64,000 bases of DNA from Mycteria americana (GCF_035582795.1 NC_134366.1:7112828-7176827); one strand, 5' to 3'; counted from the first letter of the stretch, positions 1 through 15,500 are shown. Notes: a model not told the origin generated them from the sequence alone. Program-made: numbers and translations.

Positions 1-3000
1 GCTGATGAGGACAGTTCCAGATCAATTGTGTTGCTGTGCATGAAACCATCTAAAATACAATATTTTGCTATATAGATTTTTTTTGGTAGGCTAGAGCATT
101 ATATCTTGTTCTATATAAACTCAAAATGAGGGGATAAATGTAGACCAAAAGAAACTTAGACCCTTGGGGCACCTACAGATTAGACAGCAGCTGAGTTATG
201 GCTTTGAGAACTTTGGTTATGTTGAAATTTGTGTCTTTAAGGTTTTGTTTTTAGGTTTTTGGTTAAAGTTTCGAGAGATTGAAATTCCCAGTTCATTTTA
301 TTTCTCTAGAAGTTGTTCATGGATCATTAATATGTGCAGTTTATTAAGCAGGCAATAATAGCATTACAACAGGAAAAGAAGGAAAAAAAATCAGTGCAAT
401 AATTTAATGAAGTGGCTAAGCCTGCACAATGGGGCCAGGACTTCTGGGTTTCATTGACTCCACATTTGACCTTGAGACAGTTGTGTCTATTTGTTCATTT
501 GCCTTCAAAATTTAACCTGCATTACAGGTGTGCTGCAAACTTGAAGCCCTGCCTAGGAAGTCCACAAAGAGCATCTGATGAGTGGTACTCCCTGCACATC
601 ACACATAGAGTTTGTAGCATTGCCTACAGGGAAATCTTGCCACCACAGACAGTAGAGTATAAAATGCTACTCATCCCACCCTAAAATGGGTGCATAAAGG
701 ACTGAACTCACACACATCTCTCCATTGACTGTAAGTTGAGTTCAGTGTGGCTCACTCAGTAGAGGTCAGGGTTTCTTCCCTCCCTGGAAGAGCTTGCAGA
801 GAACCCAGGCTAGGTGATAGCCCACCAGGACACCCTCACGCTGTGATATGCACCCCACTCTCTCCCACGTGGTCCCTGCACCCAGCAGGCTCAGGTGAGG
901 CAGCTCTGCAGCAGAGGTGGGGTAAGCAGGTAGCCAGAAAGCTAAGCTCGAGCTTTGATTTTCTCTCTTGCAAGGCTTCATTAGCACACAGCAACGCCTG
1001 TTAAACCCAACGAGCTGTTCCTTCATTTCCATTTCTTTTAGTAAACTTGTATCATCGCCATTGATCATTCTATTAATATGGGGCCGTAGCTGACCAGCAC
1101 TTGATCAACCACCTGATCAGGCATCATGCTCCATCACCTACTTAATTGCATCCCTGAAACAAATGGTACTCAGCCCTGCAATGCTCTGCTTAAAAGTAAT
1201 ACAGTTGTTCTGGAAAGCTGTTAATGGTGCTGTGCCACATTTTGAAACAACACAGCTGTTAAAAACTCGTTCGGGAGGAAGATGCTGATGTTAGGTATTG
1301 AAAGGATAAGTGATGTAAATCCTCTGTGTTTGCTGTTCTAATTGTTTAATGCACGAAAACTGGCCAACACTTGTCGATTATGTCTTTGTTTTAAAGACAG
1401 AGCCAGTAATGCGAGGGAAGATGTGGGAAGACGGGGCCGACTGCCACTGGCATGGGCTGGCACGGGCCCGACGGGGGTCACCTTAGTTTGGGCAGTTTTC
1501 ACATCAGCAGCAAACCTGGCTCTACAATTATACCTCTTCCAAGGAGATAATCGCATGTTTCATAGCAGGCCCTGACTCTCCAGAGCAGTCTTTGGTGTTG
1601 ATTCCTAAATAAAAGTGCACCTCGGAAGAGTTTGACTCAGGAGGCTGCAAGCACAATTCGGATGACCTGCTTAGCTGATTCACGTGTGCAGTGACAGCAA
1701 AAATACGAGGTGCCTTGCTGTGCTAGGATGATCCAGACTGCCTAAATGGGGGACCTCCCTGTGCCTTCAACAGGAGGAGATGTACCTCTGAAGGGTGAAG
1801 CCAGAAAGCTGGGGGGAGCCGGCAGGAGTCACGAGCTGGTAGGAGCCCCTAGGCAGAGACGTGTACCTGAATTCCTGCCTCTCCTGGAGCTTGGATCACC
1901 CACCGGACATCTTCAGCCACTTTGCACTCTCTTGTATCATCAAAGTAGAGCTCCTGCTCTCCAAAACACCCCCAGTGAGTGAGCCACCACCCAGCCTGTG
2001 CAGGATGGGTATATTTTGGCACTGGGTGCCCTGGGGGGTTGACAGATGGGAGACTGAGTTTCTAAGCAGCAAGAACAGGCTCCAACCTACTGCTCCTCTA
2101 TTCCAGCCCTCCCACGGGCTGTGGGTATGCCAAGAGATAGACTTTTTCCGTGTCCAGCTCTGGAGTTGGAGCTGGGATGGCCAAGATGCACCACACCTAG
2201 GTCAGAGATATGGAAAGCTAGACCATCACCCTGTAGTGCTGGCCACACAGAGGAGGACAGACCTGCTCTCTGGTCTCTCCTCTCAGGACCATTCCTGAGT
2301 TTTTCAGTCAATGACTGTCTCCTGTAAAGGGAATAAGCCATGCTGGAAGCAGGGATCAACACCCAGGAAGGCCATGAGAGAAGACTCAGCCGCACCCCGG
2401 GGTCACCTGGACCAGGGGATCACTCATCGCTTCATAGTTAGGATGGCTTTCCCTGAAGCCTAACTTTGATTTTATTTGATGGCAAAATACGGCAATTTCT
2501 TCCTGTTCTTCCCCCACAGACATTCTCCACCCTCACAGATTAGAAATTCATAGCGCACACAATAGGACCATGATTGCTATTTTCCACATTCTGCTCATCA
2601 TTTTCTTTAGTCACACCTCTGTGATGTTTAATAAGTCCTTATTGAATTTGACAGCAGTCGTATGCCAGAAGCACAGACATAGCATTAGTCATATTTCCTC
2701 TACTCTGGAGTAATGCAATAATGGCTAGGTAATTAAAGCCTGCCCCTTACTAACATGTTGGGCTTCGTGCTTTTTCTTTTGTATATTCAACATCCAGTCA
2801 TTTTTCCCTGCAGATCAGCACTGTCTGAAGTGGACAAAACCTTGTGAACTGCACGGTGAAGGCAGCGCCGGAACACCAAGGAATAAGGGAAGAACAAGCG
2901 AAATGAGAGCAAAGGAGGAAAAAGTACATGAAAGACAGTAAGGTAGAGGGAAAAGTGGGAGGGGGACCACCTGAAAGCCACAAGCACCTTGGGCCATTGC

Positions 3001-6000
3001 CCAGTGCCTTGTCTGAGACCTGTGCAAAGTCACCCCAAAAGTGAAATGGCAACACACACCCCCATGGGGCGAGGAAACATGTAGCAGGACACACAGAACA
3101 TATGTAGTAGGCCACACGTCAGGTAACGTGGAATAACAGTGCTTTAGAAAAGATGTTAATCTGTAAATCTTTTCTTTTGAGTTTTGAGTTTTCATCCTGT
3201 CCTCTGAAGTGAAGTGGCTATAAGGCAAGAGAGTTACGATTGCTAGTAGACCCATGATACCTGCACCCTTTGTTGTGAGTCCTCCTCATGAATTTCCTTT
3301 CTCATTATGTTCTTCCTCATCCTCTTTGACTTTCTTCTGAAAACCAAGGGCAGGATTTTCATATGTCAATGCTTAAAATTAGGTTGTAAGCACATTTTAA
3401 AATACATATCAGGTCAATAGCAAACCCACTTCAGTCTCCATTATCACGAAGACCGATGACAAACCAATGCAGTCCACATAAGGTGGCTTCTAATTATTTT
3501 GCGTCTGAGGTAGGAGCGTGAGGACCTGATCTCCCAGAGTGCCTCCTGAAAGTCAGATTGGGGTATTTATCTCAGTGTACCAGGTGGCTTTTAAGACTCC
3601 TCTTGGGAGTCTTCAGATTTTGGCTTTTACTGAGCTGGGGATCACTGAGTGGAAGATGCAGCACCATCCTCAGGCCATGTGCAGCAACAGCATGGACACT
3701 CCTACAGCAAGTGCACCTCTTCCCTGCTAGCCCAACAACATCTAACCCCAACACAGAATAGGTTTTCTCTGTACAAGGTTTCTGACCTTCATGATGCAGC
3801 TAATGCTATGGAAAGGCCACAGATGAGCAGGAGTAATTGCCAAATTATTCACAAAAACCAGGCTGTTTAGGCAACCCTGAGACATATGACACAACAGAAG
3901 GCAATGATGTTTTGTCAACGAGACATCATTTTGACATTAGACGTTTGATGATGAAAGCTCTGGGGACTCAAACATCAAGACAACATCCCGAGCTGGGGCT
4001 CCACGTGCCGATACTGCTCTGTTCCTTCACTCCTGTTTTGTAGTGCCTGCTAAAGCCAGCACTAACAAGGGCCAAATCTAGGATGGTGCCAGCAGCTGAA
4101 AACCAGCTTGGGAGAGATGTAGCACCATTGGCCAGGGATGGAGACAAAAACCATGAAGAAGGTAAGGTAGGCCAAGGAGCCAGCACAACTGACCATGAGT
4201 GCAGATCTACTTTACCCTGTAAAAAGTGGTTAAACGTGCAAATGCCCAAAGAACAGCACCAGCCTGGAGTACTGTAATTGTAAAAACAAGAGCAGTTTCT
4301 CAGACCTCCCTTTCACAGAATACTGAACTTCCACCCCAAATAATGTTCTGAAGGTCAACAACCCCTTCATATACCTAAAGTTAGGTATCTCCTTCTGCAT
4401 CCTGATGCCTCAGGGCTTTTTGCATCCCAAATATAGCTGAAGATATCTAATATTAGGGCTCTAATTTTGAAAGTCTTGGCCGCCAAGCCCAATATATTAG
4501 TGCTTATATTGTTAAATGTATACCCTAAATTATATAGGTGGTGCACCGTGACTGAGCCAATGTTTTCATTCTCTACCTTTTCAACTCTAAAGAGGCAAAT
4601 TGCCTTTTTATGAAGAGCCCCCTTTGAAGTAACTGAGACTACTTGTGTGAATAAGGGTTTGTAGGATCATAGCTGAAAACTCTTAAGTCATTTGGGTAGG
4701 AACCTCGTCTTCTCATGTATACACAAGATGCAGGAAGCAAACACTTAAATCTTGTTAAATTATACGTCATAGTCAAGACCTCTGCTCTGCTGTGTTGTCT
4801 CATTTGGAGCTATACTGTGCACCATTAAAAAGAGTGGGTCTACTTGATAGCTGGTAGAACTGAAAATTTCATCCTGTTTGCAGATATATTGTCAAATCAG
4901 AATCAGAGGGACTTCATATTTAGGATGAAATCCTCGAGCAGGACTGTTCTTTCACGACCTTCAAGGCATGTTTAGATATGTCTGTAGTAGTAAATTAAAT
5001 AGCGTGAGGCCTGGTTATTACAAACAATACAGAGCGGCTTGCAGTAATGTGTCTCTTCCCCCTCCAGAACTGGCTGCTTTTATCCAGATTTCTCAAGGAG
5101 AAATGTCCTGGGCCCATGTCATCACCCTACCCATGTCCCGGCATCGTCCAGAAGAGTGCTAGATGGCATGGGCCAAGCCTGTGATAGAAACTGTGCCAAA
5201 CGTTGCACAGCCTGGATGCTGCCAGCCCCATACCCAAGCCCTATCCTTGGACCGTGCATTTTCCTAGCATGCTTTCTGCTGCCTTGGGGTCCCCAGAAGC
5301 AGGTTGTCCAGCCCCCTGCCCAGTTCAGGCAGCCCCACCGCCTGGGCTCAACCCCTTCCAGCAAAGGGATGCTCAGCACCCTCAGAGCAGGGCACAGAGC
5401 TGCTGTATTACCATAGAGTATTTATTTCACCTGCAGCACGTGCCCTTTGGCATCTCTTGCCCTATCTCCACCAAAAAGCGGCGGACCTTTGCTGCCAGCC
5501 GCCTGGAGGTGGTCTCAGGAGGGACTGAGCAACCGCTGCTGCGGGGTCCCAGCGGGCTGGCGTTGGCAAGCCCTGCAAGGGCAAGAGCAGCTCCTTTTGG
5601 GAACTGAGCACGCTGAAACCACCTCTCTCCCGTGCCCCAGCTTAAAAACAAGATCACAATTCCTTTTATAAGCCCACTCCTTCTTTCAAGTTCCCAGGGA
5701 TCCCTGAAAGGTTGTGAAAGCTGCAATAACAGTCTTTAGTAATAGTAAAGTGTTTCTTTTCAAGTATTTGTGTTATGTGTTGGACGTTGCTTACTAAAAC
5801 ATTCACCTGGAGGGAATGAAAACACCCCCTCAGACACACACACATACATCCCGCGGATAAAAGCTCCTTCTAATTGCAGCGGGAAATGTGACATTTCAAA
5901 CTGGATGGATGAAGGCACTAATCACCCCCGGTGAGGAACAATCCTGCGGGGACCCGGAGAGGGAATGGGCAACCGAGCTGCTCCTTTCCAGCTCAGTGCC

Positions 6001-6577
6001 AATACGCTGTGAAACATATTTTCTTAATTTAATAAACAGCCCTTCCCTCCCCCATGCTACCCACTTCTCACAGAGCAAATACGAAGCGGAGAGAGCTTGT
6101 GTCGCAGCAAAGGTGGGAAGTTGGTATCGGCTGTGACAAAGATTCTCCATTTGTTTGCACCACGTGCAAATTTTCTTCTACTTCCAGAGTTGTTAAAGAG
6201 TCAGGTGGTTCATTGCCATTGATAGACTTCTAGTGAGCTTTTGGGTTTTTTTTTTTCTCAAAAGGAAGGAAATCAGTTTTACATTTATTTGAACGCAAAC
6301 ATACACCTGAAATATAGCGTTCATAAAGCTGCTTTACTGCCAGTTGTTGTCCGCTCCCCCAGGCTGTCACAGTCCCTCCAGGAAAACATATACAATTATG
6401 GTAAATTCAGACCTTCAGCTCAGTGTATGACCACCTGTAAGCAATGCCATACCACTTGTTGACATTGTGACATTACCCAGCTCTAATTAAAAAAATCCCA
6501 TCTCCCTTTTCCCCACCGCCAACCTCTCCTTCTCAGGCACACACTTGCTGCAGCATTTACATGAATTATTTTTTAAA

Positions 6578-6594
6578 TTATTATTATTATTATT
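6578..6594. repeat. (TTA)n short repeat
   Basis: A short run of about five to six TTA units in the intergenic region. Confidence 0.85.
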
Positions 6595-9521
6595 CCTTAT
6601 CCTACCTTCTTACAGAGACACGGCCCCCTGCCATGGGGTGGGAGCTGCTTAGAGAGAGGCTCAGTCCAGATGTGCCCACTGCTGGGTGCCCAATGCCTGG
6701 AGACCCAGTCCAGCACCCGGTGTGCAGGATGGGCACCGATTAGGTGGGCACAAGGTCCACGAAAGGCCACCAGGAAGGGCTGTTTGCTGTGTGCTTAAAT
6801 CTCACTCCTCCCTGAGGCTTGAACAGGCTGAAATTGGGAGAGTATTGCCACCACTGGGGTCACAACCAAAGACACCTTCCTGCAGGCAGATGCTTAAGAT
6901 GTTTTAGAAACTCTGTCAGGGTGGTGCACCTCCTGACCCTTCTCTGGGCAACCCAAGAAATGGGAGATTCATCTTGGACTCATCTTGGAAGATGCACCCT
7001 TCCCTGCCAAGCCCTCGACACAGGACAGAAGGGAGCGGGCAGCTCTCCCCATGCAGAAGAGCATCAGTAGTGTTTTGGATGAGCGAGCTAGCGCAGGATC
7101 AGGCATTAGGGACAAATGGGTCTCCAACTTGGGGTCTCCAATCCACATGAGCATTGGGATGCTCATGTGAAAAACAGGAGACCCTGTCCCATGGATTGAG
7201 GAAAAATTGTGCATTTCCTTCAGTGACCGTTCAGCGTGAAGTGGTTTTAACATCCGGGACTAGAAAACACTGCATGGCTGGCACCGGCGGGCACGGAGCT
7301 CTGGGGCTTTCCTTGCCCCAGAGGCATCAGTGGTCATGGGGGTGGAGGGGAGGGTGGCAGGAGGGATGCACGCTCTCCTCTCGCCACCCACCTCCCCAAG
7401 AGGTGTTGTGACAGGCACAGACAAGGCACATTGGGAAGGGGACATCCCACACGGGAGCACAGAGGTGGGTACTGGAGTATTTGGCCACAGCCGATGCTTC
7501 TCACCTTACCCATGGCACCGGCAAACCTTGCCAGGGACCGGACTCGGTGGGAAAAGGGATCTGGGTGTTAAGTGGGCAGTATCACCGTGGGAGTGGATGC
7601 CAGGCTTTGGGCTCGTGGGAGATGCAGGTCTGCACACCGGGGATGGCTCATGGCAGGGTGTCACAGCTGCTGGGTGCTCCCCTGACCCCTCTCCCTCTTC
7701 GCCTTGCTGGCATCTTGCTTTTCTTGAGTTTCTCGTTTCAGTGTCCAGCTGTACTTGAGGTAAAAATTTGTTGTCTTGGGGGAAAAAAAAAAAAAAAGTA
7801 ATTTACTGTGAAGCACTGGCTGAAAATCATTTTCTGAACCACTGCACAATTTTAATCAGACGACCATACTGTATCCAATCAAGGGAGGATTTGCGAGGCG
7901 GGTGGGGGGGTGTTTCGCTGTGGCCTTCCCCAGAGGACAGTAAATCCAAGCTCTGCTCAGGAAGACGAGATGTCTCAGGCTTCGCAGCCTGCCCAAACCT
8001 AATTTGCACTAGAATTACATGGCCATTACTAATGTATACAGTGACTCAAATTGATTACTTTGCTATTAGTAAGAGCAACGCGCTCGCTTTGGTGATGGCA
8101 GCTTCCGACGGAGGAGGAGTACAAAGGGACGAGAACAAAGAGAAGTCGCTGTTTTGAGAGAGTACGTGGGGATGAGGAGGGCCGTGGGGGTGAGGAAGGT
8201 CATGCTCAGCAGAGAGTTCGGCACGCAAAAGAGCATGGGAATGGCTGGACTCAATATTTTATGTGCTTAGCACATCTTGCATTAAAAAAAAATCACCTGG
8301 CTTAATCTTTGAGTCCCTGAAGTCTTATCACATGTAATGGGACTGTCTCTGGTTTTAATTCAGGACTCCTAAGGCCATGGGAAATCCCAGACCTCCCTGG
8401 GGCTCCCGTTATTGCTTGCAGTCCCGGGGGTGCTGCTCTGTGGGCCCCCAACCACGCTCCTGCACAGTCTCACCCTTCTTCATGGCACTTACAGCCTCCG
8501 CAGGGCAGAGACTCGCACCTTGCACCACCGATAAGCTCTGCAAGGAGGACTGCATCCTCCCTCGTTGGCCCAACGACAGCCAAAGCTTCTGAGCAATTTA
8601 GAGACAGTAGAAATGCTTTAACAGGAGAGTTCACATCCCACTTCTTCCCACACTCCCATGGCAAATATGTCCCCCCCCAGGAGTGGGAACCTGGAGTTCA
8701 AATCCCCAGTGCAAATCGGGTGCAGGGGTATTTGAATATTGGCCTCCAACACGTGTTGGTCTCCAGCACGTGTCTCTGCTTTACATATACACGGCTTTTG
8801 CAAGAAGGACCTGGCCTGCCTTGGACACCTAACTGCTGGCAAGGGCTCAGGACAAGCAAGGCCAGAGATGGCGAGGGTGCCGCTCTGCTGCCGATGGGAC
8901 TTACTCTGACGTTAGGAACATCGATTTCTTTCCTGAAATCTCCTACTCGCTACCCCACAAATCTCATGTAATGAAATCATAACCCTGGAGCCAAAACTCC
9001 TCTCCCACACAGCCACACGCCGATCCTAACTCCACGTGAACGTAAATTTTGCATTCCCACTCACGGGAATCTCCCCACACATTAAAACATCTGAAGACTG
9101 GAGCTGGGACAAGGGAGGGTGGGGAAATTTCACTGGAAGCTTTCGCTGCTCCTGCACGGCTTCTCCCTGCACAGCTTTTCCCTGTTACACTTGCTTGACG
9201 TTACAGGATGCCTGTGACGAAGGTAAAAAGGAAAGGTTAAGACGTCGTCACGCAGGCTAAGACACACTAAGCAATCACTCTACTTGTTCTTTAACCCTGG
9301 CAGGTATTTGCAGGGCTCCAAAGTCCCCCCGGGCAGGGGGTGGCAGTGGGGAAAGGCAGCCCTGCCACCGGCACGTCTCTTGCCGTGAAGTCCTGAGCTC
9401 TAAGTGAGCACTACTGGATCCTCTGATTAGATTTCCCTCAACTGAAAAGGACAGTCAGTCTGACGTACTAATAATATAACAATACAGTTAGTAATAGTCC
9501 AGCAATAGGAAGAGCAGTACA

Positions 9522-9553
9522 GATGCAGCTAAATCAAGATGCAGCTAAATCAA
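9522..9553. repeat. Two-copy 16-bp tandem duplication
   Basis: The unit GATGCAGCTAAATCAA occurs at 9522-9537 and again directly at 9538-9553 with no mismatch. Confidence 0.9.
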
Positions 9554-12500
9554 GTTAGGTGAATCCCAGCACCTTTTTGTGGAGCTCCAGCTGCTCCACA
9601 TCACAGCTGGAGGTGAGCTCAGTGAGGTGCAACGTTATGTCCCAAATAAATAAGCAGGATAGTGGTTATGTTCTCTCCCCTTCCCTCCTCCACAGGAATG
9701 GGAGAGGTGTGGTGTCTCCTTGCAGATGATGAAATTCAGCCTGTGGAGGTGCAGGCAAAGATAAAGACAAGCAAAGGCTGAAGCCTCAGTACCCAGAGCT
9801 GGAGGAGACTGAAAAATGAAGTCACATGTGAGGAAAGGAAACAGACTGTGTATTACAGATGCAGTGCTTGCAGCAAGCCTTACATTTCTGACCCATCTCC
9901 TTTTGGGACCGGCATACGTTTACACATGCAGAGGCACAGGGTGATAACCCTACCCACCCACCTCGCAGAGCAGTATCACAGGGCTGATGTTCTGCAGAAG
10001 GTCCTTCAGCTGCCACTGAAGCAGCTCAGGTTCAACCCAAGGGACCCGGTGATGGCTGAGGGACACGATTTGGCATCCTCCCCTCTAGCACCGCCATCGG
10101 TTAGGTCAGCTCTCTCGCCTTGCTTTCACACCCTTTAGTTCTACCTTACCTTGCATCTTGCAACGCTCTGGTAATCAAATCCAAGCTCAAGCCCACTTTC
10201 ATAGCCAGGCTGTCCAATCCAGCTGTGGTTTCATTTCACACTTTGTGTCCCGTTGAGGCTCCCCAGGGGCTCAGGCATGGCCACCCTGCTTTTGGAGGCA
10301 CTGCAGCACCAAAGAGCATCGGCTGGGTCACAAAACAGCTGTGGGGGGAGGGACACATATTTTTCGTAAAGCATGGGACTAAAATGAGGTTGGCAGGGAG
10401 ACGGGCTGGTCTTCCTCCAGATGGACGCATCCACACAGTGATGGGACAGGACTTACGGCTGTTGAGCACTGGCAGCTCGGCGGGTGCTCCCATTCCCTCC
10501 CTGGCTCCATCCTCCCTCCGTGCCAAGCTCTGCCCCCAGCAGCTGCTGAGAGCTGCTAGGGAAAGCTTGCACGGGTCTTTATTTGTTGTCTTGGGAAATA
10601 TTTATTCTTGACTCAAACCAAATTTACTTCTGTGATCTGTTAAATACCTCCGCACTGTTTCTTAAGCAGCGTTGGAAGCACTTCGTTCCAGACCTGTTTT
10701 CTGCATCTCTCCCCACCCACCGAATGCGCTGGCGGGGAAGCTGGGATGCCAGCCATCGTACCTCTCAAACCAACATCAAAAGCCTCGCGTTCAGCTCTTG
10801 GAAGTGAGTATTTTGGGAATATTATGTTGCCACAGCTGTTAATTTTTCACACGGCAGGTGGGAAACCTGCCCTGTTTGAAGGGCATGACGGAAAAGGCCA
10901 GTTGCTCTGTAATATTTTACAATGTGGGTAAGTGGGGGTTGTTTGTAGTCAGCGCTGAGTATCCATCCCGGAGCATCCACACAGACACTTCACATATTTT
11001 AAGCAAATACTCAAAGCTCTTGTTTGGTCTTTTCCTCCAAGATATGGCAAAAGCATGCAAGCCATTAATTGCACAGGCAGATGGCTATTAGGAAGTGTGT
11101 GAGAACTGGCTACACCACCACTGTGTAGGTGGAGCTGATTAGATGGACCTGAATCAAAAAAAAAAAAGAAAAAGGAACATTTTCTCCATTTCCTTTGCTG
11201 CATGGTGAGAAAAGCTTTTCCCGTGTGACTGCAGGAGAAGACAATTCAAAAATAACAGCAAAATTGCTCCTCACTTTCCCACTGAGCCAGGTTACTAGCA
11301 AGAGCACTTTGGGTTTTATATATAATTCCTCCACAGCTTCACTGCCGGGCAACAAACACACGGGACCAGGATGGGCGCAGGAGGGTTTAGGGTTTTCTTC
11401 ACACAGGCTAGCATGGGTTAAACACATAAAGAGACCCAGGCATTACAGTACCAGAGGAACCCACTTCTCTGCAAGTTGCCACCAAAAAACCCCCTCCCTG
11501 TTCCTCTGCCGTCCCATCTTTAAGCAGCTCTGGTTTACCCACCTGCCTGGCCCTACCTGGGACGCATCTTTGGAGCTCCTTCACCGTGGAGACCTCACAC
11601 CAAAACCAGCCAAAGCAAGGCTGCCCTGTTTCAACAGCCCATTCCACCCACTGGCACAGATGATGAGGGTGCCTTCTTCACATCCTCCAGGGCTGACGTG
11701 GCTGCTTCCCTGGTGAGCAGCCCCGGGGACAGCACGGCCCTAGCTGGCCACTTTGGTAGGGTTTGTACAAACTGGAAGTTTCTACTAGAAAGATCAGTGG
11801 CTTCAAGTCCATGAACTAAATCAAGGCAGGCTGTGAAAGCACGTCTGCTTGGACACCTCGCTAAACCAGGTGGTGTACTGGCAGAAGGACCTCTATTGAA
11901 TGGTTTTCCATGGCAGAGGTTTAGCTCGCCAAACCAGTTCCAAAAAAAGGCTCATGACTGAAAACCCCCAGGAGAAACCCAACGCCCATGTCCTCCAGCA
12001 ATCACTGCTGGCCAGATTAATGGCTTCTGCAAATCCTGGTTTTTGTTACCTACTTGCCTCCATTTATTTTACAGGACACCCAAGTGTCTCTGTCAGGGAG
12101 ATGATTCCAGTGATGGAAAGGACACTCAAAGTTGGGGGTGTTGCAGCACCTCTGAAGGCCTTTGATGAAAGAAATCCTCAAATTTCTGGGTGTGTCGCTT
12201 CTCCCCTTCCCCTGCCATATCTAATATGTGTTACTTTTCCAGGACGGGAACTGTTTCTCCCCAGATCAGTGCAGCACTTAGCACACCTAGCCAATGAGAC
12301 CCATCTTTACTACTACAGGCCAAACTGAAAATTGCAAAACGGTGCTCTAAAGTGAACCAACCACACAAAAATAAAAAGCAGAACTTCACATCCCTCCCAC
12401 CCCTCCAAGTCGTGTTTACAGATGGAAACAACAGCATTGCAAGACATCAGTACAGGGTTAAATCCTCACCTAGAATGAGATTCATGGAGAAGCTGGAGTC

Positions 12501-15500
12501 AAAATTGTCTTTGGAGAAGATACACAACTTGGGTGGTCAATCTAAAGGCACTTTCAAACATTGGTGTCAAAACCCTTATCTAGGAAAAATCATTAGCTTC
12601 ATTCTGCACCGCTGTCAATATAACACTCGAAACAACAATTCATTTTAAATGGGTATCTTAGTATCACAAGCAGAAAGACAGTTATTACGGGCCAGAGACA
12701 TGTGATTCATATCCCCCATCATTTTTGACCACCGAGGCTGACACTGCGGAAACAGTCTGCCCTCAAAAGGCCAAATATCAAAAGTGCACTGAGCAGAGCC
12801 GGTGAGCTGCAGCCCGAAGCAGCACCCAGCCCAAAGCGGGGTGAAGGCAGCTGCGGAGAGCCCTTGAGCACAGAGGCAGCTCTCTCCTTGCATTCCTGTC
12901 TGCCTCCTATTTACCATCACTTACACCCTGATTCAAGACTAGCTGTAACAATCAAGAGTAGACAGTCAAGGGAATAGCAGAAAATCACTGTATCAGGCTG
13001 TGGACAGCCCAGTTGTCAACTCCCCTCGCGATTCGGTTATTTCGCTTTAAAAACAAACATTAAAACAGTGGAGGAACAAAGGATAGACTTCTCCATTTCC
13101 AGGACTCCTGCTGCTTAGCTGCATCGCAGAGGTTCGTATGGTCACTACAGATGCAGGCAGGGAAGCGATTAAGTGTGCAACAGGAATGATAGATGGACAC
13201 GGACACGAGCACAGTTCTCATGAAGGATCTTGAAGCAACTACTTACGGAGGTGGCTCAAACAAGTAGGTAAAGCCTCACCCCCTTACTATTACTTGTCTT
13301 ACATCTCCTATTGTAAAGAAAGCACTTTTTTTTTTTTGCTATCTGCTAGACTCCACAGTTACTTCAGATGAGGAAACCAGCAGAAGACGAGCAGGTGAAT
13401 GTACTGTTTGGCACAGACCGGTGCTGGAAGTGGTTTCACCATTCACTACCTGCTGCCACCCTCCAAGGGGAGCTGAGGAACACCGGCCATGCTCAAACAG
13501 AGCTGAAAATTATATAGGGAGTCTAGTCTATGTGGTAAGCCATGAGGCATGAAAATCATGGTAATCGGGGCTTGCAGGAATTCAAGGGGGCACATAAGGT
13601 CCGAGGAGGTACCGAGTTAGGGAGCAGCTGGTCTCCATAGCAGGCATCCGCAGGAGAGTCACACTCGGCACTTCTGCTGTCGTCGTAATGGCAAGCTGTC
13701 AGCAGAAAGGGAAGATACCTGGAGTTCCTCGCATAGGACTGGTGCTGTCCCAGCACAGGGTTTTTGCTAGACGGATACGCATCTGTAGCCCCGAGACGTG
13801 TTGCAGCTGTCCACAGAAGGTGTGTGTGAGTGCTGCAGGAGAGATCTGTAACCTCTCAGCTGAAAGGCTCAAGAGGAAAAAGAAGGTGGAAGGCTGAACT
13901 AAAAACCATAAATAATTCAAATAATGGGGAAAAGAGAAAGACAACGCAAAGAGCGGTGACCAGGTACCTTTTCTAAAGGGTGATACCACCGCAGTGCCAA
14001 AAGGCTGCTTGGACTCCAGCGAAGCACACACAAGACCATCAAGAGGCACATGAAGTATCTGGCACTTTGTTACTCCAGGCAACACACACTGACATCTCCC
14101 ACGTTCTGCAAAGGGAGAGGTGGCTTGTTGTTTTGCAATTTACTGTTTTTGTTACATTTGATAGGATTAACAACCAAAATTCTGGGCTAAAATTGGAATG
14201 AGCAAACGTTTTGTCAGGATTTCACCCAAATTCTCTCTAATTTATGTGGGCAGTAAGCTTTCATGATGTCCTTAGCTAGTCACATTTCTGTGGTTTTAAA
14301 TGTCTGGATTTTGTAAATATGTTCTTGGCAAACACAAAAGTGTCATGGGAACCATAACTGCTTTATGAAGTGATCTGCTTTTGGATACTGCAGCTGAACT
14401 GAGATGAAGGAAACTACACAGTTTTTAGAACATCCATCCGATGATTCACAACATCCAAATAATGCTCCTGATCCATCCTTTATGAAAACAGCCCAATTCA
14501 GCCTGACACTACATGACCTTTCTCAGAAACTATTAACTCCCACGTTAAAACTACTGAAGGTAGTTTTATGGCACAACTCCAAATTTATATAGATTCTTAC
14601 CATTAAAAAAAAAAAAATCTAAATATTTCCAGTTTTTACTCTTTCTTTCCAGATGAAAAATCTCAGAGGATACAAGTCACACTAATTTATGTCTGAAATT
14701 CAAGATGTATACACAAATAAAGTACAAAACTAATGAAAAAAAATAATTTCATTAAATCTCCCAAGCAGATGCAAATCTGAGCAACTTCAGTTGCTGCTGA
14801 AACAGAACTGGAAATGCATTTTTAGTCAATCTTCTGCTTTCACGTAGAAGTTTTGTTGCGAAGTTTATAGACCAAAGACTGATGCTGGGAAAAAAGCCAG
14901 TGAGTAACTACCACAAAAAAATAGCAAGCAGTGCTCACCTCTCAAATCAAACAATATGCAAGGAAACACGTTTATCCAAACTTAGTGGTGAAAGTGAAAT
15001 ATTAAGCTTACATTAATTTATGAAGCCCCAATCTACACTGGTAGCAATTTGTATAAACTCTGCTTCTATCATTTTTTTTAAGAAATTGCAGAATTATACA
15101 TGAATGGAAGAATTCCGCTGCAAATGACAACAGTTGACAGCTACTGACATGCTGAAGTATCCAAAGCACACAAGGTCAGGAGAGGTAAGAGATAATCTGG
15201 TTTGGTTAACACAACTAAGTAAAGACTGTAAGGGATTCAGATTATGTTTTACAGGTCTCTAATAAAAGAGTGTTAAATGAAATATTTCCAAATTAATTTA
15301 ATTTTAAAAAATCCCAGAAAGTACCATTGCTTCTACAGCATCATACTGAAAGACACTTGCAGGCGGAATTACATTTAAACATGTTCCAGTTATACTCCCA
15401 AGGTGTCTACTGTCTATTTTTATAATATTCCTAGAAGGGATTCCATTCAAACCCCAAGTCTGACGCCTCGCTTGGAAAATAGCACAAAGCCTTTTCTGGA

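Noticed and set aside
8640-8720. B-box-like GTTCAAATCCC suggesting a tRNA
   Set aside because: No matching A box at the right distance and no cloverleaf; not a tRNA.
11195-11716. 173-codon plus-strand frame, and others of similar size at 10120-10611 and 1861-2298
   Set aside because: No domain or family resemblance, no splice context and overlapping frames on the other strand; expected by chance in GC-richer sequence.
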